From: Stieleria maiorica
Lineage (GTDB): Bacteria; Planctomycetota; Planctomycetia; Pirellulales; Pirellulaceae
Length of the DNA stretch: 64,000 nucleotides
Direction of reading: 5' to 3'
Assembly: GCF_008035925.1 (NCBI RefSeq)
Contig: NZ_CP036264.1
Span: 9,541,766 to 9,605,765 of the forward strand
The notes under the pieces were generated by a model. That model was not told the DNA's origin, did not search any database, and saw only the letters and a list, made by a program, of their open reading frames with translations. The position numbers and the translations under genes are program-made. This document shows positions 1 through 9,288 of this stretch, in pieces (the stretch's first letter is position 1; every line of letters starts with the position of its first letter).

Positions 1-418
1 AGGACTGTTGCAACGATTCCAGCAGGACGTCGACCTGGTCGAGCGTCTCGCGGATCCACATCCGCGCATCCGTGCTGACCTGATCGTTGCGGCTGCGGGC
101 GGTGTGCAGTTTTCGCCCCACGTCGCCGATGCGTTCGATCAGCGCCGATTCGATGTGCATATGGACATCTTCCAACTCCAGCCGGATCGGAAAGTCGCCG
201 GATTCGAATTCGGATTCGATTTCTTTCAAAGTGTCGCGGATGGCGGTGAAATCATTGTCGCTGATCAGTCCGACGCTGCGGAGCATGTCGGCATGGGCGA
301 TCGAGCCGCGGATATCTTGGCGGAACAGCCGGCGGTCGAAACTGATGGATTCGGCGAATGATTCGAGTCGGGCGTCGGTGCTGGCCTCGAAAACACCGCT
401 TCGGGAGGGGCTATCCAC
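1..418 (-). CDS. argH: Argininosuccinate lyase, N-terminal part (runs off the window)
   Basis: Reading the minus strand from position 418 gives an open frame to the window edge. It contains the ArgH N-terminal pattern: SISFDRRLF, then DIRGSIAHADML, then HMHIESALIERIGDVGRKLH and TARSRNDQV, which form part of the substrate-binding and catalytic region of the fumarase/aspartase superfamily. The enzyme splits argininosuccinate into arginine and fumarate, the last step of arginine synthesis. No ATG lies at the expected start; the best start is GTG at 418, giving VDSPSRSGVFEASTD, the length expected ahead of the conserved core. About 139 residues are present and the C-terminal two thirds are missing. 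argC, from the same pathway, lies 16 kb away, so the arginine genes are scattered. Confidence 0.85.
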   Translation of the reverse strand, partial: MDSPSRSGVFEASTDARLESFAESISFDRRLFRQDIRGSIAHADMLRSVGLISDNDFTAIRDTLKEIESEFESGDFPIRLELEDVHMHIESALIERIGDVGRKLHTARSRNDQVSTDARMWIRETLDQVDVLLESLQQS

Positions 419-597
419 GGGTCTGGCTATCCAAATAGGGTCTAGGGGGAGATACTGTCGTAAAACGGATGCCGGGCTTGCCGATGGCGACCGATCCGTC
501 CAATCATGCTGCACGACAGTATCGCGAAGTCCGCGACCGGTGACGACCCGGCGGGCGGAGGCGATTGGTCGGCCGAGTATTCCCGTAGGATTTTCTG
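419..597. promoter_or_regulatory. Divergent intergenic region between argH and the 598-3351 gene
   Basis: This 179-bp gap separates two genes that point away from each other, so it must hold both promoters. A Shine-Dalgarno-like AGGA lies about 8 bases before the ATG at 598. No convincing operator was recognised. Confidence 0.4.
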
Positions 598-3351
598 ATG
601 CGTTGTTTGCGATTCACGTTCGCGTTGCTGTGCGTCCTGCTTCCCCAGGCGTATGCGTCGCCGGTGGCCCGGGCGGTCGATGTATTGGCCGCAGCGGTGC
701 TGGGGCCGGGCGACCAGCAGTACGGCATTGCGACGATCGAGCTGCCGCTGGCCAGCCCGATCATCGGCGAAGCACCGCGGCCGCTGACGGTCAGCAGCGA
801 TTCGGGCCGGGTTTTTTATCCGGTCAGCGAGGACGTGGAGGTGCGAATCGTTCCCCCGTCGGAGCGGCCGGTGCCGGAGCCGGGTAACGGACGATTGCTG
901 GGACGGCTGGGAAAGCTGCTGCGTGAGATCACCGACTCGGACGCTCCGACCAGTCAGATCGTCGCCAGGCGGGCGACGTTCTTGTTCAAGGGAACGACGC
1001 CGTTTCGAGTCCGACTGGCCGACGGCCTGGGAGATGTCGGTGTTTATGAATTGAAACCGACTCGCGACGCTGCCGTGTTTGGCGCGTCAACGGCCCGCTG
1101 GTGGCAAACCTATGCCGCCAATGCAAAGCAGCAAATCGACGCCGGCGATTATCCGCCTTGGGTGGAGAGTTATTTGGTGGCGATGCTGAGCGGACGGACG
1201 GGCAACCCCTTGCCGACCTGGTTCACCGAGACCAAGGACCAGGGCGATCCGTTATTGGCGACGCTGAAATACTTGGGCGGCGCCGAAGCGGTCACGCAGG
1301 AAGTGTTTCGCCGCACCGCCGCGGGTCTGACGGATGTCAATCTGCCGGCCGAGAAGCAATACGAGGCTTCGGAGTTGGTCGGATTGCCCGAAGGCCCCCA
1401 GTGGCAGACCGCGACGCCGGGACCGATCGACGACGATGTGGTCACCGAACCGATCGCTTCGCGTGTCCCGCCGGAGTGTTTTTATCTGCGGTTCGGGGAG
1501 TTCAACAATTACCTGTGGTTCCTGGATCTGGCCCAGGAGTACGGCGGGGATGTGGGTCGAATGGTCAAGCTGCGTGGGACCGAAGTGCAAGCGACGGCTC
1601 GATTCCAGCGGCAGATTTCGGTCAAGATCAATCAATTGTCGCGAACTCTGGGGCCGACGGTCGTTTTGGACCAAGCGGTGATCGGCCGCGATCTGTTCAC
1701 GTCTGACGGCGCGACGATGGGCGTGATCATGAAATCCGCCAATGCGTTTCTGCTGCGTTCATCCCTGACGTCGGACCGTTCCAATCGGGCCCGCAGCGAC
1801 GACGCGGTGACGTTGAAGACCGTCACGATCGCCGGGCGCGAGGTGTCGTTTTTGGCCAGTGCGGACAATTCGGTGCGATCATTTCTGGCCGAAGACGACG
1901 GTTATTTTTTGATCACCAACAGCGAGACGTTGGTACGACGTTTTTTCGAAGTCGGCCAGAGCGGCGAGTCGCTGGCGGCAACCGATTCGTTTCGACTGTC
2001 GCGGTCGCTGGTGCCGATTTCCCGTGACGACACGATCTTTGCGTACTTTTCGCCCGAGATGCTGCAGCGGTTGGTGTCGCCGGAATACCTGATCGAATTG
2101 CGGCGGCGGTCGAGCGCCCAAAGCGATGTCGCGCTGGTCCACTTGGCCCGCTTGGCCGCGACGGCCGAGGGCGTGGTCGCGGAAAACGGTGACAGCCTCG
2201 GCGTGGACGAGTTGATCGAAAAAGGGTTCTTGCCGCTCTCGTTCGGCAACCGCAGCGACGGCAGCGGCGTGATCTCCGTCGGCGACCAAGTGATCGACAC
2301 CCTGCGCGGGGTCCGCGGAACGTTCCTGCCGATCGCCGATGTGAACATCGAATCGGTCACCCGCGAAGAGTATGACTGGTACACGCGGATCGCCAGGGAA
2401 TACAGCGAACGGTTTCCGCAGCTTGATCCGATCATCGTCGCATTGCGCCGCGACGACGTCCCGGGTGACGCCACCATGGAGCGGATTTCGATTCATGCCG
2501 AGATCGCTCCGCTGACGCCGGAAAAGTATGGCAAGTGGGCCAAACAGCTCGGACCTCCCACATCGGTCGCAATGCGTTTTGCGCCCGACGACATCGTCGC
2601 GGTCCAGGCGCACGTGGCCAGCGCCCAGATCGGTCCGCCGACGCACCTGTTCGCCGGCATCAAGGACACGTTCCCGCCGGCACCGGACCAGTTCGAAGGG
2701 ATCTTGAAAACCTATTGGGCGCTGCGGGAATTGCCGGCCTATCTGGGCGCCTGGCCGCAACCGGGGGCGCTGGACCGATTGCCGCTGGGGCTGGGGCGCG
2801 GACGCCCGGTCGGGCCGGGGATGTCCAAACTGATCGGCGGGCTGTACCGATACACCGGAGGCGGTTTCAGTGTGCTGTCGTTTCAGCCGGAGATTCTCAA
2901 CAGCACCTTGCCGTTTCTGGAAGCCACCGACGTCGGACAACCGGCGACCGTTCGCGGCCGCGTCGGCAGCTTGCTCGGCAGCCAGTTGGAGGGCTGGGTG
3001 AACAACGAACTGTATCAGAACGCCGCTCAAGCCAGCCGTGCGGGCGCGGAGTTCTTGAACCAGTTCTCCGAGCAGCTGCACGTCAGTCCGGAACAGGCGA
3101 TCGATAACGTCACCCTGGTGCTGGGGGTTCCGCTGCAATGCCCGCTGGGCGGCCAGTATGAATACGACCAGCTCGAGAAACGCTGGCGAAGCACGGCGTG
3201 GAACGGCAACGAGCCGCTGGCGGTGCCACCGGCCGATTACGTCGCCCCGTTGTTGAACTGGTTCCGCGGCGGCACGTTCACGATGTCCCAGTACAGCGAC
3301 CGCTTGGTGGCCGACGTCGAAATCACGGTCGCGCGGGGGGCGGTGCCGTAG
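598..3351 (+). CDS. Large secreted protein of unknown function
   Basis: A 917-residue protein with a clear Sec signal peptide (MRCLRFTFALLCVLLPQAYA, cleavage near residue 21). I recognise no catalytic domain. The middle (about residues 290-700) alternates predicted strands and helices, with phrases such as PECFYLRFGEFNNYLWFLD and DGYFLITNSETLVRRFFEVG, reminiscent of planctomycete DUF3352-like secreted proteins, but this is only an impression. There are no haem or EF-hand motifs. The ATG at 598 has AGGA 8 bases upstream. The TAG stop lies inside an intergenic repeat that begins at 3348. It converges with the tad genes and seems to be transcribed alone. Confidence 0.75.
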   Translation: MRCLRFTFALLCVLLPQAYASPVARAVDVLAAAVLGPGDQQYGIATIELPLASPIIGEAPRPLTVSSDSGRVFYPVSEDVEVRIVPPSERPVPEPGNGRLLGRLGKLLREITDSDAPTSQIVARRATFLFKGTTPFRVRLADGLGDVGVYELKPTRDAAVFGASTARWWQTYAANAKQQIDAGDYPPWVESYLVAMLSGRTGNPLPTWFTETKDQGDPLLATLKYLGGAEAVTQEVFRRTAAGLTDVNLPAEKQYEASELVGLPEGPQWQTATPGPIDDDVVTEPIASRVPPECFYLRFGEFNNYLWFLDLAQEYGGDVGRMVKLRGTEVQATARFQRQISVKINQLSRTLGPTVVLDQAVIGRDLFTSDGATMGVIMKSANAFLLRSSLTSDRSNRARSDDAVTLKTVTIAGREVSFLASADNSVRSFLAEDDGYFLITNSETLVRRFFEVGQSGESLAATDSFRLSRSLVPISRDDTIFAYFSPEMLQRLVSPEYLIELRRRSSAQSDVALVHLARLAATAEGVVAENGDSLGVDELIEKGFLPLSFGNRSDGSGVISVGDQVIDTLRGVRGTFLPIADVNIESVTREEYDWYTRIAREYSERFPQLDPIIVALRRDDVPGDATMERISIHAEIAPLTPEKYGKWAKQLGPPTSVAMRFAPDDIVAVQAHVASAQIGPPTHLFAGIKDTFPPAPDQFEGILKTYWALRELPAYLGAWPQPGALDRLPLGLGRGRPVGPGMSKLIGGLYRYTGGGFSVLSFQPEILNSTLPFLEATDVGQPATVRGRVGSLLGSQLEGWVNNELYQNAAQASRAGAEFLNQFSEQLHVSPEQAIDNVTLVLGVPLQCPLGGQYEYDQLEKRWRSTAWNGNEPLAVPPADYVAPLLNWFRGGTFTMSQYSDRLVADVEITVARGAVP

Positions 3352-3428
3352 CGGAACTCGCCAAGAGTTTCGCTCTCGTCGGCGAAGCCGGCGAGTAGAA
3401 GGCCGAAAGCCTTGGCGGCTTCCGCTAC
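3348..3428. repeat. Intergenic palindromic repeat, family A (copy 1)
   Basis: An imperfect inverted repeat bounded by GTAGCGGAA and TTCCGCTAC, with inner segments CTCGCCAAGAGTTTCG and CGAAAGCCTTGGCGGC. It lies between two convergent genes, overlaps the stop codon of the upstream gene, and could act as a bidirectional terminator. Related copies are at 11802-11881 and 23318-23395, with a decayed one near 33366-33441. Confidence 0.75.
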
Positions 3429-3441
3429 CACAAACACCCGC

Positions 3442-4419
3442 CTATTGGCTGAGCATGTTGCGGTACATGCTGATGCCGGCCGGGCCGACCAGGACGACGA
3501 AGATGCCGGGGAAGATGAACAAGACGAGCGGGAAGATCATCTTGACGGCGGTCTTGGCCGCTTTCTCTTCGGCGATCTGGCGACGGCGGGTTCGCATGGC
3601 GTCACTTTGGACCCGCAGTGCCGCGGCGATCGAAGAGCCGAACTTGTCGGCTTGGATCAAGATCGACGCGAGCTGTTTCAGGTCATCGACGCCGCTGCGG
3701 AAACCGAGTGCCTGGAGCACTTCGCTACGCGTGCGTCCGAGTTGAAGTTGCTTGTTGGCGATGCCGAATTCTTCGCCGATCTCCTTGTGGCTCTTTTCCA
3801 TTTCCTCGGCGACCTTTCGCAGGGCCTGGTCCATCCCCAGACCGGCTTCGACACAGACGACCATCAAGTCGAGTGCATCGGGCAGGCCGAGGAAGATTTT
3901 TTCCATCCGCTTTTTGGCCATCATGCCGAGTGCAAATTTGGGGATCATGAAGCCGACGATCAGCCCGCCGCCGACTTTGATGATCATGTCTTGGCCGAAT
4001 CCGTTGGCGAAGAACCCGTAGGTGCTGCCGATGAACAGGCCGAGCGCGGAGGCACCGAGTTGGATGGTCTTGTAGACGACCGGTGCGGCTTCGCGACGGA
4101 AGCCGGCGTTCATCAGGATCTCTCGCAGTTGGCCCATCTCCTTTTCATTGCCGCTGACCTTGTCGGCCAACGGTGTCGCGGCCTTCTCCAAGTACGCGGT
4201 CAGGGCTTCGTTCTTTTTGTTGGCTTTGTCGCCGCCTTCGACGGCGGACGCCTGGCCGGCACGACGCTTTCGCATCATGTCCAAACGCGCTTCGGCGCGA
4301 GGCTTGTCGTCTCCGGAGACGCGTGCCAGAACGAACCACATGCCGAGGGTCACGAACATGAAGATCGCGCCAGCGGTGACATAAATCGGATTGATCGAAA
4401 GGGCGAGCAGGAGGGTCAT
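3442..4419 (-). CDS. tadC: Tad secretion system inner-membrane protein TadC (T2SS F family)
   Basis: A 325-residue integral membrane protein. It has an N-terminal transmembrane helix (about residues 8-30), a charged cytoplasmic stretch rich in Lys/Glu, a hydrophobic pair around residues 120-165, the F-domain helix pattern LPDALDLMVVCVEAGLGMDQ, and a C-terminal hydrophobic segment (FPLVLFIFPGIFVVLVGP). This is the typical TadC layout. With TadB it forms the inner-membrane platform for Flp pilus assembly, driven by the CpaF/TadA ATPase. It is last in a minus-strand block of three genes, 58 bp after tadB. Confidence in TadC rather than a second TadB comes from gene order and the short N-terminal region. 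Confidence 0.85.
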   Translation of the reverse strand: MTLLLALSINPIYVTAGAIFMFVTLGMWFVLARVSGDDKPRAEARLDMMRKRRAGQASAVEGGDKANKKNEALTAYLEKAATPLADKVSGNEKEMGQLREILMNAGFRREAAPVVYKTIQLGASALGLFIGSTYGFFANGFGQDMIIKVGGGLIVGFMIPKFALGMMAKKRMEKIFLGLPDALDLMVVCVEAGLGMDQALRKVAEEMEKSHKEIGEEFGIANKQLQLGRTRSEVLQALGFRSGVDDLKQLASILIQADKFGSSIAAALRVQSDAMRTRRRQIAEEKAAKTAVKMIFPLVLFIFPGIFVVLVGPAGISMYRNMLSQ

Positions 4420-4477
4420 CGTTGGGATCCGGTTGGCCGGTGAAAGACGGGTCTGGCGGTCGGTGGCGGGATGCGGG

Positions 4478-5449
4478 TTAGACTTTGATCGTGATGATCT
4501 TCTTGATCACCAAGGCTCCGATGATCTGGGTGATCAATCCGAAGCCCAGCATGTAGCGTCCCAGTTCATCGGTGAACAGCATCATCACGTATTCGTAATT
4601 CAGTTTCAGCATGACCAGGAACAGCACCGGCGGCAGCGCCAGCAGCACGGCACCGCTCATCCGGCCTTCCCCGGTCAGTGCTTGGATTTGACCGAGGATC
4701 TGCAATCGCTCGCGGATCAGGTGTCCGATCTTGTCCAAGATTTCGGCCAAATCACCACCGGTTTGTCGTTGCAGCACGACGGCGGTGGCGAAGAATCGAA
4801 GGTCCATGTTGGGAACGCGATCGGCCATGTCCTCGATCGCCTCGTCCAGCGGGATGCCCAGGTTTTGTTCTTCGAACGCACGTCCGAACTCGCGGGCCAA
4901 CGGGTCTTCCATCTCCTTGGACACCAGACCGAATCCGGCGTTCAGCGAGTGGCCGGCACGCAACGAACGGCCGAGCAACTCGAGTGCCTCGGGCATCTGA
5001 TTGCCGAACTTCGACAGCCGCCGCTTGCGTTTGACCATCAGCCAACCGAAGGGCACCATGGCAAAGATCGGACCGACAAAGATGGCCAGCAACTTGAACG
5101 GGCTGGCAAGGCACAGGGCGACGCCTGCGCCGAAGGCCCCCATGCAAATCATTGCGAACTGGGCCGGCGGCATCCGCACATCGGCCTGATCGAGGTATTC
5201 CCCCAACCCCGGCAAACTTTTCATGATGCTGCCGATGAGGCCGGACGCATCTTCGAACCCGCCCTCCATCAGCAACGAACCGGATTCTTCGGCTTGCTTG
5301 CCACCGCTGACGCGACGACGCGACGCCATTTGCGCCAGCCGATCTTCGGTTGCGGTATTGTCACCGCCGGGGACGAGCATGTTGGCAGCCAGTGCCACCA
5401 GGGAGGCGACAAAGATGCCGACGGCAATGATGATGACGGTACCGGTCAT
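4478..5449 (-). CDS. tadB: Tad secretion system inner-membrane protein TadB (T2SS F family)
   Basis: A 323-residue membrane protein with an N-terminal helix (VIIIAVGIFVASLVALAANM), a central hydrophobic pair around residues 100-140, the F-domain signature PEALELLGRSLRAGHSLNAGF-like segment around residue 160, and two C-terminal helices. The DMADRVPNMDLRFFATAVVL stretch matches the cytoplasmic F-domain of TadB/CpaG proteins. It lies between cpaF (83 bp upstream) and tadC (58 bp downstream), all on the minus strand, so co-transcription is likely. It would form the platform that couples CpaF ATP hydrolysis to pilin extraction from the membrane. Confidence 0.87.
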   Translation of the reverse strand: MTGTVIIIAVGIFVASLVALAANMLVPGGDNTATEDRLAQMASRRRVSGGKQAEESGSLLMEGGFEDASGLIGSIMKSLPGLGEYLDQADVRMPPAQFAMICMGAFGAGVALCLASPFKLLAIFVGPIFAMVPFGWLMVKRKRRLSKFGNQMPEALELLGRSLRAGHSLNAGFGLVSKEMEDPLAREFGRAFEEQNLGIPLDEAIEDMADRVPNMDLRFFATAVVLQRQTGGDLAEILDKIGHLIRERLQILGQIQALTGEGRMSGAVLLALPPVLFLVMLKLNYEYVMMLFTDELGRYMLGFGLITQIIGALVIKKIITIKV

Positions 5450-5532
5450 GTCAGATCAGGTCGTTGGGGTTCGGAGAGCGAAGGGATCGAAAAGTCGGGA
5501 TCAGGGTTTGGGTCGTTCGGGGCGGCCGGCGG

Positions 5533-6849
5533 TTAGGCCTGCATCATGACTCGCTCGCGGAACGCGCTCGAGGGCAAGCGGACGCCGGCGGCTTCCAGTT
5601 TGTCCATGAACGTGGGGCGAACGCCGGAGCATTCGAAGGCCCCATATGCTTTGCCGTCTTCCCCGATGCCTTTCTGGTTGAACTTGTAAATGTCTTGCAG
5701 CACGATCGTATCCTGTTCCATGCCGACCACTTCGGTGATCGCGGTGACGCGGCGCGGCCCACCTTGCAAACGGTTGGCTTGGATCAGCACGTCGACCGCA
5801 CCGGCGATCTGTTGGCGGATCGCTTTGACCGGCAATTCGAATCCGGCCATCATGACCATCGTCTCCAGACGCGCGATCGCGTCCCGCGGGGTGTTGGCGT
5901 GCAGCGTCGTCAACGAACCGTCGTGGCCGGTGTTCATGGCCTGCAACATGTCCAGCGTTTCACCGCCACGACATTCCCCGATGATGATCCGCTCGGGACG
6001 CATCCGCAGGGCGTTCTTGACCAGGTCGGTGGCGGTCACCGCACCGTTGCCTTCGATGTTCGGCGGCCGCGTTTCCAGACGCACGACGTGGTCTTGTTGC
6101 AGTTGCAATTCCGCCGCATCTTCGATCGTCACGATCCGGTCGGAGTGACCGATGAAGGACGACAGCGTGTTGAGCAGGGTCGTTTTACCCGAACCGGTAC
6201 CGCCGGCGATGATGCAATTCAGTCGAGCTTTGATGCAGCCTTCCAACAGCATCACCATTTCCGGCGTGAAGGCTTTGTAGTTGAGCAGGTCTTCCAGCTT
6301 CAGCGGGTTGCTGCCGAAACGTCGAATACTGACCGCGGCACCGTCCAAGGCCAGCGGCGGGATGATCGCGTTGACCCGCGAGCCGTCTTCCAAACGCGCG
6401 TCGACCATCGGACAGGTTTCATCGACGCGGCGTCCGACCTTACTGACGATCCGGTCGATGATCTGCAGCAAGTGCTTGCCGTCGCGGAACTCCACGTCGG
6501 TCTTCTGCATCTGGCCGCCCTTTTCGACGTAAATGCTCTTGGGCCCGTTGATCAGAATATCGCTGACCTTGGGGTCTTTGAGGATCAATTCCAACGGCCC
6601 CAAGCCGAAGGTTTCGTCCAACACCTCGTCGACGATGCGCTCGCGTTCTTGACGATTCAGCAACGCGTCATCGGCATCACAAAGGTGTTCAATGACGACA
6701 CGGATCTCGCGGCGTAACGCGTCACCCTTCATGTCGCCGACGCGGGACAGGTCGAGCTTGTCGACCAATTTGCCATGGATTCGAGTCTTGATTTCTTCGA
6801 ATTGATCTTGGCGACTATCCGCTTTGCCGGGCAATGTTCGAGCTGCCAT
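5533..6849 (-). CDS. cpaF: Tad/Flp pilus assembly ATPase CpaF (TadA)
   Basis: A 438-residue secretion ATPase of the VirB11/CpaF branch. The N-terminal domain (residues 1-120) includes LNRQERERIVDEVLDETFGLGPLE. The Walker A motif GGTGSGKTTLLN lies near residue 216, followed by an Asp box (VTIEDAAELQL), the Walker B-like region RPERIIIGECRGGE, and the His box (GHDGSLTTLHANTPRDAIARL). Length is normal for CpaF. The hexamer powers Flp/Tad pilus assembly at the cytoplasmic face. It is first of the cpaF-tadB-tadC block. The pilin, prepilin peptidase, secretin and TadZ genes are not in this window. The ATG at 6849 is preceded by AGGA about 14 bases away. Confidence 0.93.
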   Translation of the reverse strand: MAARTLPGKADSRQDQFEEIKTRIHGKLVDKLDLSRVGDMKGDALRREIRVVIEHLCDADDALLNRQERERIVDEVLDETFGLGPLELILKDPKVSDILINGPKSIYVEKGGQMQKTDVEFRDGKHLLQIIDRIVSKVGRRVDETCPMVDARLEDGSRVNAIIPPLALDGAAVSIRRFGSNPLKLEDLLNYKAFTPEMVMLLEGCIKARLNCIIAGGTGSGKTTLLNTLSSFIGHSDRIVTIEDAAELQLQQDHVVRLETRPPNIEGNGAVTATDLVKNALRMRPERIIIGECRGGETLDMLQAMNTGHDGSLTTLHANTPRDAIARLETMVMMAGFELPVKAIRQQIAGAVDVLIQANRLQGGPRRVTAITEVVGMEQDTIVLQDIYKFNQKGIGEDGKAYGAFECSGVRPTFMDKLEAAGVRLPSSAFRERVMMQA

Positions 6850-7271
6850 AGTTGTGTTCTCGTCCTACCTGAGTGCGCGACCGCGAGGTGCTGGGTGGGT
6901 GAATTCGTGGTGCCTCGCCGTGTTGGCAACTTGGACGGCCAACTGTCCCGTGCGAGTCGTTCGGTTTGTGAGGGTCGTCCGGGCTTACGGTCCGGCGGAG
7001 ACCGCCGAAGGCTGGATTTGGGAGTCGACCCTGCGAAAACATAGGATGCAAAACCGCGACGCTCGCACGCGGTACAGATTTTCTTGCCGGTCGCCGGGGC
7101 ACTCGATCGGCGTGCGATTGGTCGACCAGGGCGGACCAAACGTGTCCGGCGCCGTCAAAGAATTCGCGCATGAGCCCAACCACCCACCCGACCCGACCGC
7201 AGCCCTCCGAAACGTTCTCCCCGTCGCCGTCGATCGAAGCGAGTGACGCGATCGACGCGAGTGACGCGCTG
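6850..7271. other. Intergenic region upstream of cpaF
   Basis: About 420 bp between cpaF (minus) and the likely start of the small ORF (plus). It should contain the tad promoter. Apart from short GC-rich hairpins near 6990-7010 and an 18-bp tandem duplication at about 7232-7267, nothing recognisable is present. Confidence 0.5.
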
Positions 7272-7436
7272 ATGATTTCACTCGCCTCGCAGCGAATCGT
7301 GATCGTCCGCCGCGACGAACGGCCTTCGGTTCGATCCGCCGAACAACTCTGTCGCCCCGCCGCCGCGCTGCGACCGGGCGAGCGGGTGTACTACAAGGGA
7401 CGCCCCGATCGCGTGCGGGCGATGCGGGTGTACTGA
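7272..7436 (+). CDS. Small hypothetical protein
   Basis: A 54-residue frame starting MISLASQRIVIVRRDERPSV and ending in ERVYYKGRPDRVRAMRVY. The beta-strand-like start and basic C-terminus look protein-like, but there is no recognised domain. An in-frame upstream ATG at 7170 would add 34 low-complexity residues containing the duplicated IEASDA/IDASDA element, so I prefer 7272. The gene stands alone between the tad block and a repeat-rich gap. It may be spurious. Confidence 0.35.
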   Translation: MISLASQRIVIVRRDERPSVRSAEQLCRPAAALRPGERVYYKGRPDRVRAMRVY

Positions 7437-7523
7437 CTGAACGGAAAAGGGACCGGACCGTCGGAAGGTGGAGTTTAGCACCAAGTGGACCGATGAGACC
7501 GATGCGTCAAATCGATCTCCTGC

Positions 7524-7646
7524 CTCGTTCCCAGGCTCCGCCTTGCAACGCACTGCAAACGTGGCTCCCGCCACATCGACCGCGTGCAACCCGAGGCGGA
7601 GCCTCTGGGAAATGTCGTTCCCAGGCGGAGCCCGGGAACGAGGCAT
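7524..7646. repeat. Intergenic palindromic repeat, family C (copy 1)
   Basis: Contains the inverted pair CGTTCCCAGGCTCCGCC ... GGCGGAGCCTCTGGGAA followed by another half unit, CGTTCCCAGGCGGAGCC with GGGAACGAGGC. Related copies occur at about 18203-18290, 18572-18630 and 29929-30002. It lies at the 3' end of the oxidoreductase gene on the minus strand. Confidence 0.7.
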
Positions 7647-7661
7647 GTTACTGGCTGGTTT

Positions 7662-8648
7662 TCACTGGGGAAGCATCACGCGTTGGCCGGATTCATGGCT
7701 TTGGCGGGCGGCCTGGACGACGGCGGCGGCTTCGTAGGCGTCGACCAGTCCGCCCAGATCACGGACCAGACTGGTCACGCTGCGGTGGAATTGACGCAGC
7801 ATGCGTTCGCCCACGGGGGATTCGGTTTCCAACGATTCGACGTGGCGACCGGCGTCGTCGAACCAGACCAGGCTGCTGGGCAGATCGATGAACGCGACGC
7901 CGTGTTCGCATTGGATTTTCATCGCGGCGGGCGAGCGGAAGCTCGCCGCTTCTTTCCAACGCGTCGGCAGCGTGCCGTCGGTGGCGATCTCGGCGATCAC
8001 GCCTTGATGGGGATTGCAGTCGTACTGCAGCATCAACGACTGAAACGTGTTTTCCTGGCAAACCGAAGTGACACATTGCGGGGATGTCCCGACAACGTAG
8101 CGGCACCAGTCGACCAGTTCGACCAGTTCCGAGTCATCGGTGCGACAGGCCGATGGCCCAGCGTTTTCGGGCATCTGGTCGTTGATCGACTGGCGATGCA
8201 CGCGGATCAGCCGCGGCGCGCCCAGGCGTGTCGCGATCAGTTCCTTCAGACGCAACGTCGCCGGGGCGAATCGGCGCGGCAGCTCGGCCATGAACGAAAC
8301 CCCGCTCTGTTCGATCGCCTGGAGCACCGCGTTTTGACAGTGCGGATCGAAGTCCAACCCGGCGGCCCAGTAGACCGCTTTGCCGGCCTGACAGGCGGCC
8401 AGCGCCGGCAGCCAACCGAGCCAGCATTGTTTGAGGATCAAGACGGCGTCGATGTCGCAGCGATAAACCAGGCTTCGGTAGCCGTCGATCGGATCGGCCT
8501 GGAATTCGGCGGCGGTGGATTCGGCCAGTTTCGAAATCGTGCTGTAGACCGCGCGGACATCGAAACGATCGTCCAGCATGCGAAGGGCGGGGCGATAACG
8601 GGTCTGCCACAGATCCCCGAGTCCGATCAGACCAATTCGAAGCTTCAT
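7662..8648 (-). CDS. Gfo/Idh/MocA family oxidoreductase
   Basis: A 328-residue protein beginning MKLRIGLIGLGDLWQTRYRP. The GLIGLGDLW segment is a Rossmann dinucleotide-binding loop of the Gfo/Idh/MocA family, which oxidises or reduces sugars and cyclitols with NAD(P). The DIDAVLILKQCWLGWLPALA region fits the second strand-helix pair of the fold. The usual EKP motif after the Rossmann domain (here around AVYWAAGLDFD) is not conserved: no Glu-Lys-Pro is seen, so catalysis may be altered or lost. There is no signal peptide. It is alone, with a 640-bp gap upstream and a repeat downstream. The substrate cannot be told from sequence. Confidence 0.72.
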   Translation of the reverse strand: MKLRIGLIGLGDLWQTRYRPALRMLDDRFDVRAVYSTISKLAESTAAEFQADPIDGYRSLVYRCDIDAVLILKQCWLGWLPALAACQAGKAVYWAAGLDFDPHCQNAVLQAIEQSGVSFMAELPRRFAPATLRLKELIATRLGAPRLIRVHRQSINDQMPENAGPSACRTDDSELVELVDWCRYVVGTSPQCVTSVCQENTFQSLMLQYDCNPHQGVIAEIATDGTLPTRWKEAASFRSPAAMKIQCEHGVAFIDLPSSLVWFDDAGRHVESLETESPVGERMLRQFHRSVTSLVRDLGGLVDAYEAAAVVQAARQSHESGQRVMLPQ

Positions 8649-9288
8649 CAGGTCGACATCTCAAACTCGGCGGAATGCGAGCGGAAATCGCGATCGCGGC
8701 AGGGCAGTCGGGGCGGCGATGACAGGATTTCCAGCCAGGGTTGGTAGGGCAACTTTTTTGAACAAGGGCGTCGATCGTCCCATTCTCGCGACACATGCAC
8801 TTTTGTACACTTTCCGGTTTGGTACGGCCGAACGTCGATTGGCACGCCCCAACTTGTTGTCTAACCGCAGCTTAGCGACCGCCTGACCGTTTCGCTGGAG
8901 GGTGCTTCAATTTAACACGCAAATCCACAATTTGATAATCACAGAAATCTAATCAGCACGGCTTGAAGCCGACCGGACCACCCATATACTCCGCCCATTC
9001 TGCCTGAGCCGCATTTTCGGGACGGCTTGACCAAGCATCCCAGAATGGTTCCAGGAAGGAAGAAGGCGAGATTTCGTTAAAGAAAGACGATCTCACCTTA
9101 GGGACGATTGTTGGCCGATTCCGGCGACCAACGCTTGATGCGGGTCGGGTCGGACAACAACGGGATTACTAGCCCTCGGCGGTTCCTCGTCTGAATGAAT
9201 CGGCGTCTTTTCATAACCGGTCCATCCATTTACCGACATTGTGTCGCCATCGCCGAACGGTGTTCATGTTTGAAAAAAGGAGCTAGGA
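8649..9288. other. 640-bp gene-free region with possible structured leader
   Basis: No credible coding frame on either strand. It contains a sigma70-like promoter candidate (8963-8990) followed by about 290 bp before the thioredoxin-like gene. Inside that leader are small hairpins: GTTGGCCG/CGGCGACCAAC at about 9110-9132, and GAGAT/ATCTC at about 9068-9094. Composition is lower in GC than the flanking genes. The left part must hold the promoter of the divergent oxidoreductase. Confidence 0.5.
8963..8990 (+). promoter_or_regulatory. Candidate sigma70-type promoter
   Basis: TTGAAG at 8963-8968 and TATACT at 8985-8990 are separated by 16 bp, close to the vegetative consensus. If used, transcription would start near 8997 and the leader of the thioredoxin-like gene would be about 290 nt. 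Confidence 0.35.

Noticed and set aside
5464..6717. A 417-codon frame antisense to cpaF
   Set aside because: Arg/Asp/Gln/His-rich sequence without a family; CpaF on the other strand has Walker A and B motifs.
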